64,000 nucleotides of DNA, taken from positions 2,822,420-2,886,419 of the forward strand of contig LNAC01000135.1 of NCBI GenBank assembly GCA_002007465.1. The letters run 5' to 3'. The notes beneath the pieces were generated by a model. That model saw only the letters and a program-made list of their open reading frames with translations. It made no database searches and was not told where the DNA came from. Both the position numbers and the translations under genes were made by a program. Below are positions 48,056 to 59,646 of this stretch, one piece after another (position 1 is the first letter of the stretch; the number at the start of each line of letters is the position of its first letter). This DNA comes from Ailurus styani (lineage: Eukaryota > Chordata > Mammalia > Carnivora > Ailuridae).

Positions 48056-48515
48056 AGACAAATTCTGCTGTGATAGAAAATCCCAAATAACAGTGGGTTA
48101 AATAAGGTAGATTTTTATTTTCTTTTCATGTGAAATAATCTGGGTGTTAAGCCATGTAGGTATTGCTGATCTGGTGCCACGTGGCAGCCACCCAGGCTCC
48201 TGCTTTCGTGCTGCCCTATTAAGTGTGATTTCCATTTGCAAGGGCACCTCATGGGCCAAGATGGCTGCTGTAGCTCCAACACTTACCTACTTATTACAGC
48301 CAGCTGGAAGGAGAGAAAAATGAAAGTTTCCTTCCTTTAAGAAGACGTTCTGGTGATTTCATGCAACATATCATTAGGTACAACTTAGTCACATGGCCAC
48401 ACCTAGCTACAAAGCAAGCTAAGACATGTATTCTTCTAACAGGGCAGCCCTGGTCTCAGGATAGTGCCAGCATGATATCCTTAAGTAGAATGGAGAGTGT
48501 ATAGATGGGTTACAG
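48056..48515 (+). repeat. Dispersed repeat, copy 2 (unnamed), in MIR
   Basis: Shares 'ccaagatggctgctgtagct', 'cttagtcacatggccacacc' and 'tagctacaaagcaagct' with the repeat at 38500-39165, in the same order and orientation. It interrupts the MIR. Family not named. Confidence 0.7.
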
Positions 48516-48600
48516 TCTATAATCATTCTACCTGATAGAGTGTTGCAAAAATTAAGTGAGATACAGACTGAGAGCTCAACAAATGTGAGTGATAATGATG

Positions 48601-49299
48601 AACATTATAACTCAATAGTGGTATCATCAAAAGAGATGTGAGAGTCAGGAAGGAGAGCCAATAGGGTCTGCAGGGTAATGAGTCACAACAGAGTGGTCAT
48701 GAGGAGGGGTAGTCATGATCCCCACTGAGGCTGATCTAGGGCCTGAGAGGGATGGGGAAAGTAAAGTAAAGGTGGGAACATGAGGTGGCCAGGTTGACAC
48801 CTTTCCTGGATCTTCTCTTAAAAGCTGTGATCTTCTTCTCGTTCAGTGCTAAGCTCCCAGCTTTCTGCCTGCTCCTCCCTTCCCTGGCTACTGTAGTTTC
48901 CACTGTGGAATTTCCACAGGCTCTGCTGCAGAAGGAAATCTGGTTCTGTGTCAGTAAGAATTTTAATTAAAAATGGAAATGAAAGCTCATGTCACCAGTA
49001 CTACCTTCTTCCATTCCACTGATGATTTCTGGCAGGTATAAAAATAACAGACATAGCCTATTGGCACTAATGAGAAAAGGGCTGGTTTGTTTTTTTTTTA
49101 ATAGATTCAGAATTTATAGCAGTGATGTTAAATATAATGAACTATCATAGATTCTCTTGGTCTTCCATCTCCTTTTGGGTATGTGTGCAGCTTCCATCTG
49201 ACCTTCTAGTATTTTAATTCAGAATTTCCTAAGGAAATAAGGAACCTCATCAAATACATGCTATAGGTATCATACCGGGTCAGTGAGTTGGGCAAAAAT
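48601..49299. other. Unique DNA, no gene seen
   Basis: Nothing recognised. Confidence 0.5.
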
Positions 49300-49313
49300 C
49301 CCATACTGACTTT

Positions 49314-49509
49314 CTTTTTTAAGATTTTATTTATTCATTTGACACAGAGAGAGAGATCACAAGTAGGCAGAGAGGCAGGCAGAGGGAGAAGGCGAAGCAG
49401 GTTCCCTGCAGAGCAGAGAGCTGGACCTGGGACTGGATCCCAGGACTTCGAGATCATGACCTGAGCTGAAGGCAGAGGCTTTAACTCACTGAGCCACCCA
49501 GGCACCCCC
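49314..49509 (-). mobile_element. Young mustelid-type SINE
   Basis: Minus-strand copy with 'atcacaagtaggcagagagg' and the head 'ctcactgagccacccaggca'. A 13-bp perfect duplication, ccatactgacttt, lies at 49301-49313 and 49510-49522. It sits directly beside an older SINE. Confidence 0.96.
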
Positions 49510-49522
49510 CCATACTGACTTT

Positions 49523-49753
49523 TTAAAAAAGACTTTTATTTACTTGAAAGAGAGCACAAGAGAGAGAAGGGGGTCGGGGGGAGATCAAGTGCATGCGCGT
49601 GCATGTGCTGGGGGAGGGGCCGAGGGAGAGGGAGAGGGAGAAGCAGATTCCCTACTGAGCAGGGAGCTTCATGTAAGGCTTGATTCAGGATCCTGGGATC
49701 ACGTCCTCAGCTAAAGGCACATGCTTAACTGACTGAGCCACCCAGGTACCCCT
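49523..49753 (-). mobile_element. Older carnivore SINE, adjacent
   Basis: Minus-strand copy with a longer body including 'gcatgcgcgtgcatgtgctg' and (GAGGGA)n, and the head 'actgactgagccacccaggt'. Its left target copy (ccatactgacttttt) was later hit by the SINE at 49314; its right copy is ccataattgattttta (about 49754-49769). Confidence 0.92.
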
Positions 49754-49934
49754 CCATAATTGATTTTTAATGTGAAGGACTATTGAATGATTTTGAAAGA
49801 ATAATTTTCTTTAAAAGGCTGTATTTTAGTGAATAGTGGGAATTCTTGCCTTTAAGGGAAACCCGGAGCTTAAACACTTAGGCTCAAGCAGTGCTGCTCA
49901 CGCATGTACAGAATGCTTGGCTTTGATCAACCCA

Positions 49935-50374
49935 TGTTATGGGTTGAATTGTGTCCCTTAAAATTTCATATGTAGAAGTCCTAACCCTCAATATGTCAGA
50001 ATATGACCTTATTTGGAAATAGGATTATTGCAGATATAATGCATTAGAATGAGATCATACTGGAGTAGGATGGGCCCCTAAACTAATATAATTGGTATCT
50101 TTATAAAAAGGGGAAATTTGGATGCAGATATGCACACAGAGAGAATGCCATGTGAATATTGGAGTTATGCTGCCATAAGCCAAGAGACAACCCAAAGCGA
50201 GGAGAGCGGCCTGAAACAGATCCTTCGTTAGCACCTCCGAGGGAGCATTGCCCTACCAACCTTGAGTCTTGATCTCAGACTTCCAGCCTCCGGAGCTGTG
50301 GGACACTGAATATCTCAAGTTTAAGCCACTCAGTTGGTGGTACCTTGTTACAGCAGCCCTAGGAAACCAATATA
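49935..50374 (+). mobile_element. Solo LTR of MaLR type, sense
   Basis: Begins 'tgttatgggttgaattgtgt' and contains 'gaccttatttggaaatagga', 'tataaaaaggggaaatttgg', 'cttccagcctccggagctgt' and 'gccctaggaaaccaatata'. About 440 bp, LTR only, no viral genes. The usual AATAAA position is mutated. Confidence 0.8.
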
Positions 50375-50389
50375 GTCCCTGACTTGGTG

Positions 50390-50500
50390 GTTACAGGATA
50401 CCTCACTTGATCTCTCCAAGCCTCTGTTTCCTTAGCTGTGGGTGAGGATAGCAGTGTCCACCGATCTACCAGTAAGGATCAAATGTAAAAAAGTTTTAAT
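50390..50500 (+). mobile_element. MIR SINE fragment
   Basis: 'gatctctccaagcctctgtt' and 'tccttagctgtgggtgagga' match the MIR core. Confidence 0.6.
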
Positions 50501-50560
50501 ACAGTGGAACATCATCACAAAATCAGGTATTAGTATTATATCATAAAGCCGTAGCATTTT

Positions 50561-50755
50561 CAGGGGCGCCTGGGTATGGCTCAGTTGGTTAGGCGACTGC
50601 CTTCAGCTCAGGTCATGATCCCGGAGTCCTGGGATCGAGTCCCACATCGGGCTCCCAGCTTTATGGGGAGTCTGCTTTTTCCCTCTGACCTTCTCCACTC
50701 TCATGCTCTCTCTCTCATTCTCTCTCTCAAATAAATAAAGAAAATCTTTTTAAAA
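50561..50755 (+). mobile_element. Carnivore SINE
   Basis: Plus-strand head 'ggcgcctgggtatggctcag', a (CT)n run and an AAATAAATAAA tail. Duplication aaagccgtagcatttt / aaagccatagcatttt (15 of 16) at 50545-50560 and 50756-50771. Confidence 0.96.
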
Positions 50756-50771
50756 AAAGCCATAGCATTTT

Positions 50772-51384
50772 TCCCCTTATTTCCTTCCTTCTTTTTTTCC
50801 TTCCTTCCTCCTCTTTTGTTTCATTTTTTAAATATGTCTCAAATGTTAAAGGTTTATATGAAATTCCTCCCAAGCCTACCGCCCATGGTGAAAGAGGGGT
50901 ATTTCTATAATTATCAATATTTGCTGGCCTTTAAGAATCAAATTCTTATTCGGTGCTAAGATTTCTTGGTCGTATGTGCCTGTCTGAGAGGAACAAGTTA
51001 TATAAAAAGAGATGGCAGATTGGAGTCATCTTGTATCCCAAGACTGACCACCTGATTGCCTTTCTAGAATGCTGTGTTAGAAGGATTCTGAGGCTATGTC
51101 CAGGATAGAGAATTATGATCACTTAGTGATATTTTCTATGACCCTGAATTGGAGTAACTGTATAAAGGTAGCTTATACCTTTGGGGACCGAGAATCCACT
51201 TTTCTTTTTAATTATAAGCAAGTTCTCTGTTACATGAAAATCTTTGTTCATGGCAAAACTCATTTAGCCAAAGAAAGCTTACATTCAACCAAATCAAGTA
51301 TAGCCTAAAAGATACTTGAGAGTTAAAATAACATAGTTGAATAAATCTGGGTTGTCTGTGTGAGGGGTACAGATAATATTAGCA
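50772..51384. other. Unique DNA, no gene seen
   Basis: A short CCTT-rich stretch (50780-50812), otherwise nothing recognised. Confidence 0.5.
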
Positions 51385-51600
51385 GTAAGATTTATTTAAA
51401 GCTTGCTGTGTGTCAGACATGGTGAAATGCACTTTACATGCATTATTTCAGTGAATTGTAACTGTTGCCCTATGAGACAGGTTACTACTCAAGGTGAACC
51501 TTTTAGAAAGTAAGTGACTGTCCTGATGTTTCACTGCTAGAAACTGACAGCTAGGATTCAGACCCAGGTCTGTATCATAGTCCAAGATCGGTTCTCAAGC
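51385..51600 (-). mobile_element. MIR SINE, antisense
   Basis: 'gcactttacatgcattattt', 'gccctatgagacaggttact' and 'aggattcagacccaggtctg' are antisense MIR landmarks. Confidence 0.85.
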
Positions 51601-51607
51601 TCATGAA

Positions 51608-51611
<4 letters not shown>

Positions 51612-51662
<51 letters not shown>
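51612..51662. repeat. (TG)25 microsatellite
   Basis: Pure TG run at the position where the antisense L1 that follows should have its A-tail (T run on this strand). Confidence 1.
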
Positions 51663-51664
<2 letters not shown>

Positions 51665-52030
51665 AGGTGAAATTCACATCAATATTGACCATTTTAAAGG
51701 GAACAATTAAATGTTATTTAGTACATTCACAGTGTTGTACAACCACCTCTAACTCCAAAACATTTTAATCACTCCCAAAAAGCCCTATTCCATTGAGCCG
51801 TTATTTTCTGTTTCCCCCACCTCTCTAGCCCCAGAAAAACATTAATCTCCTTTCTGCCTCTATTGATTTACCTATTCAGGATATTTCATATAAATGAAAT
51901 CATAGAATGAAATCATATGAAATGAAATCATACATAGGTGATTTTTGGCGTTTGTCTTTCACTTAACATAATGTGTGGAGGTTCATCTGTTGCAGCATGT
52001 ATAAGTTTTTCATTCCTTTTTATGGCTAAT
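51663..52030 (-). mobile_element. L1 3' UTR, antisense, truncated
   Basis: 'aggtgaaattcacatcaata', 'gtacattcacagtgttgtac' and 'ttgatttacctattcaggat' follow the antisense L1 3' UTR, ending near 'tcattcctttttatggctaa'. It contains a small local repeat of 'atgaaatcata' (three copies, about 51892-51934). Confidence 0.88.
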
Positions 52031-52509
52031 TACTCTGCATCTTTGAGGAGGAATGTCAGAATTTACTCCATCATGCTCTTCCACTTGGAGCTACGAAGAG
52101 GATCCAAGTTTGGCTGCTCAGATACCTTTTCCAGTTTTTCCCTTTCAGGCCCCCACATCATATCGAAGGTGACCAGACTGTTATAATGCCTTCTTCTTCC
52201 CATATACCCACATAAGCAAGGGTATTTGGACATGGTCTTCTGCTCCTCTTGATATCTGAGGCCAGAGCACCCAGAGGTTCTAGGAGTAGGCGCACTGGCC
52301 ATACCCTACATATGTTGCTTCCCTAATCTCCCAATTTAAGATGGTAGTTTTGCTATCTGGCTACTTTTGGGTGCCCAGAACATTTCATCATACAGGTGTC
52401 TGGTGTTCTTGGGTGACGATTCTGCACTTACTGCAACTAAAGCAAAAGCTTCCATATTACTATTTATGATTCTGCAACTATAGTCATTGTGAACCATCCT
52501 CCACAAAAC
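52031..52509. other. Unique DNA, no gene seen
   Basis: Minus-strand frame 52063-52302 (79 codons) has no recognisable features. Confidence 0.45.
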
Positions 52510-52960
52510 AAGAGTGATCATTCTGAGAGCCACACTGATCAAGTCATGCCCTACTTGTAATCATGCTGTGGCTCTCCATTGCTCATAAGACACACTCAAA
52601 GCCTTTAATAACACACAAGGTCATTCAGTATATGGACTTTATATATGTAGTAGTATTTTCTCCTTACTTGCTTTATCTTCTAGCAAAATTAAGTGCTTCC
52701 CTTTACTTCCCCAGGAAGATTCAAATGTCCTTTCCCTCATTCTTATGTGTCAGCATGGTGCCTTTCACAAATATTCATAACAAGGGGGGCAGAGAGGACT
52801 GGGTCAAGCCATCCTGAAATTGTTTGTGCATCGGTTTTCCCACGCAAGCTGTGAATTCCTTGAGAGAAGAAAGTGTATCTTACTTGCTTTTATCCCCCAT
52901 GTCTGGCACAGTTTTTAGCACATGGCAGGTGTTCAGTAAACATCAGTTCCTTTTGAAGAA
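52510..52960 (+). mobile_element. L2 fragment with 3' terminus
   Basis: 'aatcatgctgtggctctcca', 'tgtgaattccttgagagaag', 'catgtctggcacagttttta' and 'ggtgttcagtaaacat' follow LINE-2 3'-end order. Confidence 0.72.
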
Positions 52961-53614
52961 TCAAAAATTATAGAGAGGAGGTAATACCTTCAAAATCATA
53001 TGCAGCATATGATGGACTTGGGTTAGAAGTTGAATGTCAGGACTCACAGTCTTTGTAAATCTTTCCTAACTGCAAACATAATTAGGAAATTAAGGAAAAA
53101 AATGTGAGGTGAAAAGAATGATCAAATGCACTCCCCAACACACTTTCCCAAAGCAAAACTAAAAGTTTAACCATCAGAAACATGATAGGTTTGTTAAAAG
53201 TGGGTGATGTCGCCATAGTTAGCTATGGATTCTTTTTTTGGTTGCTTTGAATAAATAAAAATGTCAAAACAAATCTTCCCTGGCAGCCTCAGTGATTATT
53301 CCTTTCCAACAGATTCTGCCTAGTCTGCTCCATTCGCCCCCGCCACTCTCCCCCTGCCATCCCACTTTCCCTATTTTCCACCACCATGTACTCCATCACC
53401 AGGTTCAGAATTCCAGAGAAAGGTTGAAGAGGAGCCATTTCTGAACTCAGGATTAAGATAAATAGCTATGTCTGCATGGCTCATGATGTTTCAGGACCAC
53501 GGTCAGTGACATGATAGTCAAGGGGCTGGCGGTTTCCTTCTAACATAAACATTGCCATGCCCTGGCTGCCTTAAGGGGGTAAGTATGTAGGTGTGATGGG
53601 TGAGAATCAAGACG

Positions 53615-53690
53615 TGGGGGATTTTGAAGCCTGTGACCTAGACTTTGTTTCCTCTCTATAAAATAAGAGCAGGAGCATATCTTAGATGTT
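53615..53690 (+). mobile_element. MIR scrap (possible)
   Basis: 'tgtgacctagactttgtttc' and 'ctctctataaaataagagca' resemble the MIR core. Confidence 0.4.
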
Positions 53691-54495
53691 AATCTTGGCC
53701 ATACACGTTATTAATACATTCTTCACAGCAGTAAATATTAACAAAGAAAAACAATTTAGGATGGCGGTAAGCAGAAGCAATTATTGGATAATTTTGAATT
53801 TGAAGGATTTTTGTCTTTGTTTCCATGCATGAATTTCTGTGAAACGGGATCTTTATGCATTTCCAAAAACGTAACATTGACATATAAAAAAGAAAAGCCA
53901 AAAATATTACTAGGGAAGGAAGGAAGGAATCTAAATATTAAGACAGATCAGAATGGAACAAGAACACAAAATGCTCAGCTGAGTAGAAGTCATAAGTCTC
54001 CTGGAATCAGAAATAAGCAGTGATGGCTTTAAGTTTGGATAAACTTAAAGGATAAAAGGACTGTGGATAAAAGGACTAAGAGGGTTCCAAGCAAGATAGC
54101 ATCCAGAATTGGACTCCTGCCTAAAGCCAGTGTGTGGGGTAGTTCTTGTAGGCTGATAAAAAGAAACTGAGAGGAAAAAATGGGCTAAGGGAAAGGTCAT
54201 ATGATCCTGTGCCCTAACTATAGCAGTTTCCTCTGTGGTGTTCTCCAATAGCTGGGGAAGTGCTGACCATCACCCAGGACTATGGCTCTTAGCCAGCTTC
54301 TGGCTGAGAGTGGTAGTATATATAAGCAGCTAGACCTTCTGCTGCCTCAGTGATGAGCTCTTCCATATACCTAATAAAACCCTGGGATAGGAGCACAAAA
54401 TGGCATTCTAAAACCTGGCTCTGGGCTAGAGACTTAGCGATCCAGGAGGACACAACCCTAAAGTCATTACATAAAGAGGATGAACACAGAGAGAA

Positions 54496-54498
<3 letters not shown>

Positions 54499-54529
<31 letters not shown>
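54499..54529. repeat. (GA)n microsatellite
   Basis: About fifteen GA units with short purine flanks. Confidence 0.97.
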
Positions 54530-54535
<6 letters not shown>

Positions 54536-55799
54536 TCTCCCCCTCCTGAAAGTGAGCCTGCCAACTGAAATTTCAAAACACATGAAGAGGCTAAGAAAGG
54601 CTAAGCTAAGAAAGACAACTAATCGCCACAATAAGTGAAGCATAAATTCATTTGAAATGAAATAATTTCATAGAGCAGTCTGAAAGGGTAAAATAAGTAA
54701 CTTTTAACCATAAGAAGGAAAATTATTTGGGATAAAATCTAAACAATTAAAGTTGAAGCAGAGGCAGGGTTCAGTTTTTGGTTAAGGCATGCATAGATTC
54801 TTGTGCTCAAGAAGAGGACAGAACTACTGGAAAGTTTATAGTTAAGCAAATATTTTAAACATACAGGATAATGACCGAAACTATGGGAAAGCAATGTCTA
54901 GTTTCTAAACCAACAGAAGGAAAAAAGGATCTGTTAGAAGACTTTATCAATCCAACAGAAGGTAGGAAATGAGGGGGAGAATTAAGAGGGGAAAGGTGGT
55001 ACAAAGAGATTTGTACTGCTATCACAGTGCTTTTGAATTATGAGGCAGTCCTCTTGTCCATGAGCACTGATGTTTAACAACTGGCTGAGTGAGGCTGGCG
55101 GCTGATTCATATCATTTACTGATTTTGTGGTGTAAATAACCCCCACCATGGCCAATTTCAGGCTACCAGTGTAACATCAATCAGACCACAGAATTCCTGA
55201 AAATGTAACAGTAATATCTAGGGAACATGTGTATGCTGGCTCCAGCACACTGCTATTTGGGATAGACCAGCTTTTCTCTATGGTCTACATTCTGCATATA
55301 ATTTTTGACAATAAAATAAAAATTAAGAAAAACTTTCTCTGTATTTTGCTTCTCTAACTGAAACCATATGGAAATTTATTGGAAAAACAGGGGTTGGTGG
55401 CATTGTGTTATTAGAGTATTTATCATACAGTTATGGAAGGCTCGTAATTTATGATCCTTGCTTGCAAAGCCAGATCAATACAGAGATAAATGTCCTTAGC
55501 ACAACAGAATTTATATCTTCCACGTGATAATTGACCACTGTGTCATACATTCAATCATTCATCTCATTATCTGATAGAATGAGCAGAAGTCCAATATGTA
55601 CGTGATTTATTAATATACGCTACTGTGAAACCCAGGACCGATCTATCTTGTTACCTGTCTTTGGCAACATAGTATACAGTTGTCTTCCTCCCGCTGTAGG
55701 ATCCCACAAGGAGGATTATCCACCCCCCCTTTTTTTTCTTTAACACCAGGCATCTATTTGATTAGAACAGATAGGGGAAATGCCTCAGCTGACATTATT

Positions 55800-56075
55800 C
55801 CTCTCTTCCTTTTTTTCTTTTCCCTTCCTTCTCATTGTGGGTTCCTAGTCCTATTCTTTTCTTTTCTTTTTTCTTTTCTCCTTTCCTTCCCTTCCCTTTT
55901 TCCCCCCTTTCCGTTCCTTTCCCCTTTCCTTTCCTATTTTTCCCATTTTTCCTTTCCCCCTTTCTTTTTTCTTTCCCCTTTCCTTTCCTTTTTCCTCTCC
56001 TCTTTCCTCTCCTCTCCTCTCTTTCATTCTCTTTCTGTCTCTCTTTTCTTTCTGTCTGTCTGTCTTTTGTCCCCA
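55800..56075. repeat. Long pyrimidine tract (CCTTT/CTTT)n
   Basis: About 275 bp that is almost entirely C and T on the plus strand, made of irregular CCTTT, CTTTT and TCTG units. The frames across it (up to 140 codons on plus and 76 on minus) are low-complexity artefacts. Confidence 0.97.
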
Positions 56076-57509
56076 GAGCACAAGCGGCTTGTCACGGAGT
56101 AGGGTTGTTGGTAAATGGTACTGAAAGGACCTTTCATGTTACTGATTTACGACTATGAGTATATTTGGCAACACAAGTCATTCCACATCACCTATCTATG
56201 CGTGTCACTGAGTTACAGTGGCTTAAAGCTCAGGACACACGGTATTCCTAGAGCAGGGAAGTAACATATTCCCAGGAGAGAGAGAGTGAATAGGGAAAAT
56301 GGAAAAGGAAAACAGAAAACGAACCATTTAGAAACCTATGCATAGAGTTAGTTCACTAATAGTGGCAGTAGGAGCCATCCCAACCCCCACGCCTTTCTTT
56401 CTCAACCCCTGGGAACATTTGTTGCCTGCAATGTCTGTGCTTTGCTTTGCAAGGGTTAATCAGGGGGCTTATTATTCAGCAAATTAAAGGCTTGGCTGCC
56501 TGAGAGTTCCTTTCAGAAAGGATTAGGGTCTCTGATGAGGCTTTGATGTAATAGATGGAGCTGTTCTTGCTCCTTCATGTTAATGGAAAAGTGTTAAGGA
56601 CTCCCCAGGCTCTCTTTGGCAGTTGGTGTCTTTACTCATTCCCTTGCCTAAAAAAGAAAAATATTTTATCTTACAAAAATTTAGTGCTTGAACAAGGCAC
56701 TGGACTGACATCCCTAAGGGGTGAAGTGTTCATTTCTTGGCCTAAAAGCACAGAGGCTCACACTAACTCGCTTTCTTGGGTGGCCACTTCCTCAGGAAGA
56801 ACCATCTCTCCAAAGTGCAACAGAAGCAGTCATTTAGGTCTTGCAGTTCACTGCCCTTGGAAGCTTTTTTTTTTTTTTTTTGCTCAGAAGTTGGGCAGAG
56901 GGGTGACAGGAGACAGGCATGGTGACGGTTTGTGTTCTCAGGCACATAAACCAAGGCTGCCCATAGCTGTGCAAAATCCTGATTTGCATGACATTTATAG
57001 CTACTTATTATCTGACAGTATTTTCTCCAGGCTTTTCAATAGTGGTTAGGTTATAAATGAAAACCTGGTCTAGTTTACTTTCCCCAACTTGATTTCATGC
57101 CATCAATAATATTCATATAATTGGCAATCAGCCAGTGTTTAGTCTATCTAAGTCTTTACCAAAAAAAGCATGCATTAAGGGAAGGGTATAAGTGTGGACA
57201 GACACAATGACAGCCAGAGTGTTGAAACTCTTGGCCATTATTGTTCCTCTCAATCTAATCTTCTTCCCATCTCTACCTCCACCATGTCCTGTGGCCTGAA
57301 ATCTTAGTTGGAACCATTATTGTCATTATTTAAAAAGCAAATTTGATGGTTCTATTGCTTCCATGCCCACTGGTGTAATGTTTCAGTCCTCTTCTTGCCC
57401 TCTCCCAAACCCTACCCGTGGGATTAAATTGCTTCCTCCTCTGAGTTGCTTTTCATTCATGGGCTAAATTTTTCAGCAATTTTCTTTCCATTCTTTGCAA
57501 TGAATAGTT
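56076..57509. other. Unique DNA, no gene seen
   Basis: A 164-codon plus-strand frame at 56555-57049 includes a poly-T run (56866-56881) translating to poly-F; no domain or splice support. Confidence 0.45.
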
Positions 57510-57843
57510 CAGTCGACCTTCGAACAATGGGGCGGGGGGCGGTTAGAGGCACCAATTCCCCACACAGTTGAAAATCTGCCAAAAACGTTTGATACCCAAA
57601 AACTTTCCTAATAGTCTACTGTTGACTAGAAGCTTTACTGTTAACATAAACAGTTGATTAACACACATTTTGTGTTATATATATGTATTATATACTGTAT
57701 ACTAACAATAAAGCTAGAAAAAAATGTTCTTAAACTATAAGGAAGAGGAAAGACATATACAGTATTATACTGTATTTATTGAAAAAAATCCACATACAAG
57801 TGGACCTGTGGAGTTCAAACCCATGTTGTTCAGTGGTCAGCTG
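57510..57843 (-). mobile_element. Tigger2-like DNA transposon remnant
   Basis: Terminal inverted repeats: 'cagtcgaccttcgaacaatg' at left and 'catgttgttcagtggtcagc' then 'tg' at right, followed by TA (57844-57845), the usual mariner/Tigger target. The interior, with 'aaactttcctaatagtctac', 'acataaacagttgattaaca' and 'ccacatacaagtggacctgt', matches the short non-autonomous Tigger2 form. No transposase. Confidence 0.85.
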
Positions 57844-57845
57844 TA

Positions 57846-58262
57846 CATGGTAGCTTGTCACCCTGCTTTTCCTTTCCTTAATGGATGCCAGCATCAGCAT
57901 TTTAGGAATCAAGAGCCCTGACCTTGGTAAGGTAAAAGCTTACCAAGTTGCTGGTAGGTTTAGCTTTGGAGTAATATCAGAGGGTTCTGTGCCTCCTTGT
58001 ATCGGCCACCCAAAGAGAATTTTTTTGATAGATAGTTCTTTGTTAGAAGACAACAGTTGGGATTGAAGAGTGTTGTAAGAAAGAGCTATATGAAACTCAT
58101 GGCCATGTTTACTGGAGGGAGATAGTATTCATTATGTTATAAAGAGTCATTTCTATGAAAACCCAGGAAAACTTTATCTCTAGTCTCCTTGCCGATCATC
58201 ATCATCATCTCATATCTTCATGGTTCTATAAACAGCTAGTTGACTTTTGTATCATGAATTTT
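57846..58262. other. Unique DNA, no gene seen
   Basis: Nothing recognised. Confidence 0.5.
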
Positions 58263-58274
58263 AAGAAATACAGA

Positions 58275-58500
58275 ACAGGGGCTCCTGGGTTGCTCGGTTG
58301 GGTATTCGACTCTCAATTTTGGCTTGATTTCAGCTTGGGTCTTGATCTCAGGATGGTGAGATGGAACCCCACATTGGGCTTTGGGCTCAGTGCAGAGTCT
58401 TGTCCCTTTCCCTCCCCCTCTGCTCCTTCCCCTGCTCCTGTGTGCACTCTTTCTCTCTCAAATAAATAAATAAGTAAATAAATAAAATCTTAAAAAAAAA
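58275..58500 (+). mobile_element. Carnivore SINE
   Basis: Plus-strand head 'gggctcctgggttgctcggt', diverged, ending in (AAAT)n and an A run. Duplication aagaaatacaga / aagaaatataga (11 of 12) at 58263-58274 and 58501-58512. Confidence 0.93.
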
Positions 58501-58744
58501 AAGAAATATAGAGTAGATTGCTTTTTTCCCGTTTACATTTGGTTGCTAGAGAGTCCAGAGCCAAATTTGTGGCCGCCTCCACCGAAGTAATTTATTTGGT
58601 ACTCTAATTTCTACTTTTGTTCCATAATTTCCCCTTTATTTCATTTTTCTTGTCTGCTTGTAATTATTTTTTATCTTGTCTTATTGCATATACCTTAAGC
58701 ATGTGTTTTGTAGGATGCCTTAAATTATTTCTAGAACAAGATGA

Positions 58745-59395
58745 AGTTATAAAAATCAATTGTATGCACTGAGAGTGGGAATATAAAATGAAGCAGCCAC
58801 TTTAGAAAGCAGTCTTGTAGTTCCTCAAGAGGTTAAACATAAAGTTACCATATAATCCAGTAATTCTACTCCTAGGTACATATACCCAGGAGAAATGAAA
58901 ACATATGCCCACTAAAAACATGTGTGCAAGTGTTCATAGCAGCATTATACATAATAGCTTAAAAGTAGAATTAACCAAATGCCCATAGCTGATGAATGCA
59001 TAAACAAAATATGGTATATCTATATAATGGAGCATTATTTATCAAAAAAAAAAAAGATGCAGTATTGGTCCATGCTTCAACATGAATGAACTTTGAAAGC
59101 ATTATGCTGAGTGAATGAAGACCACATATATAACACGAAATATCCAGATTTGGCAAATCCACAGAAACAGAAAGTAGATTGGTGTTTGCCTGGGAAAGAG
59201 AAGGTTGAGGAGAAATGGGGAATGACTGCTAATGGATACAGGGTTTCTTTTGGGAGTGATCAAAATATTCAGAAAATTGATTATGATAATGGTTATAGAA
59301 CTATGTGAATATACTAAAACTTTGCTTTAAAAGGGTAAACTGTAGGGTATATGAATTATATCATATTAAAGCTATTATAAAAATCATCTGCAGTA
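58745..59395 (+). mobile_element. L1 3' end, sense
   Basis: 'gagagtgggaatataaaatg', 'ataatccagtaattctactc', 'gttcatagcagcattataca', 'gatgaatgcataaacaaaat', 'gattggtgtttgcctgggaa' and the closing 'atatcatattaaagctatta' give the full order of a sense L1 3' UTR. Only the last part of the element is present. Confidence 0.88.
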
Positions 59396-59441
59396 ATTAA
59401 TCAACTATGAGTTTTATGGGATAGTTTTTGCTGGTTTCTTT

Positions 59442-59646
59442 TTTTTTTTTTTTTTTTTTTTAAGATTTTATTTATTCATTTGACACAGAGAGAGAGATCA
59501 CAAGTAGGCAGAGAGGCAGGCAGAGAGAGGAGGAAGCAGGCTCCCCGCCGAGCAGGGAGCCCGATGCGGGCCTCGATCCCAGGACCCTGAGATCATGACC
59601 TGAGCCGAAAGCAGAGGCTTTAACCCACTGAGCCACCCAGGCGCCC
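59442..59646 (-). mobile_element. Young mustelid-type SINE, near consensus
   Basis: Minus-strand copy with a run of about 22 T, 'atcacaagtaggcagagagg', 'aggaccctgagatcatgacc' and the head 'cccactgagccacccaggcg'. A perfect 13-bp duplication, tgctggtttcttt, lies at 59429-59441 and 59647-59659. The cleanest SINE in the window. Confidence 0.98.

Larger units (their letters stand above)
47718..48600 (+). mobile_element. MIR SINE split by two later insertions
   Basis: MIR parts are 47718-47769 ('cactagatctaaagtcaggt'), 47951-48055 ('accttggacaaattacttaa', 'ctcatctgtaaaatgggagt') and 48516-48600 ('ctacctgatagagtgttgca', 'gagctcaacaaatgtgagt'). A SINE fills the first break and an unnamed dispersed repeat the second. 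Confidence 0.8.
52961..55799. other. Mostly unique DNA, no gene seen
   Basis: Contains a probable MIR scrap (53615-53690) and a (GA)n run (54499-54529). No exon recognised. Confidence 0.45.

Noticed and set aside
55680..56158. 140- and 107-codon frames rich in F, S, P and L
   Set aside because: Direct translation of the pyrimidine microsatellite; no complexity or domain.
56555..57049. 164-codon plus-strand frame
   Set aside because: Crosses a poly-T run, shows no domain, signal or splice pattern, and codon use is like the surrounding noncoding DNA.
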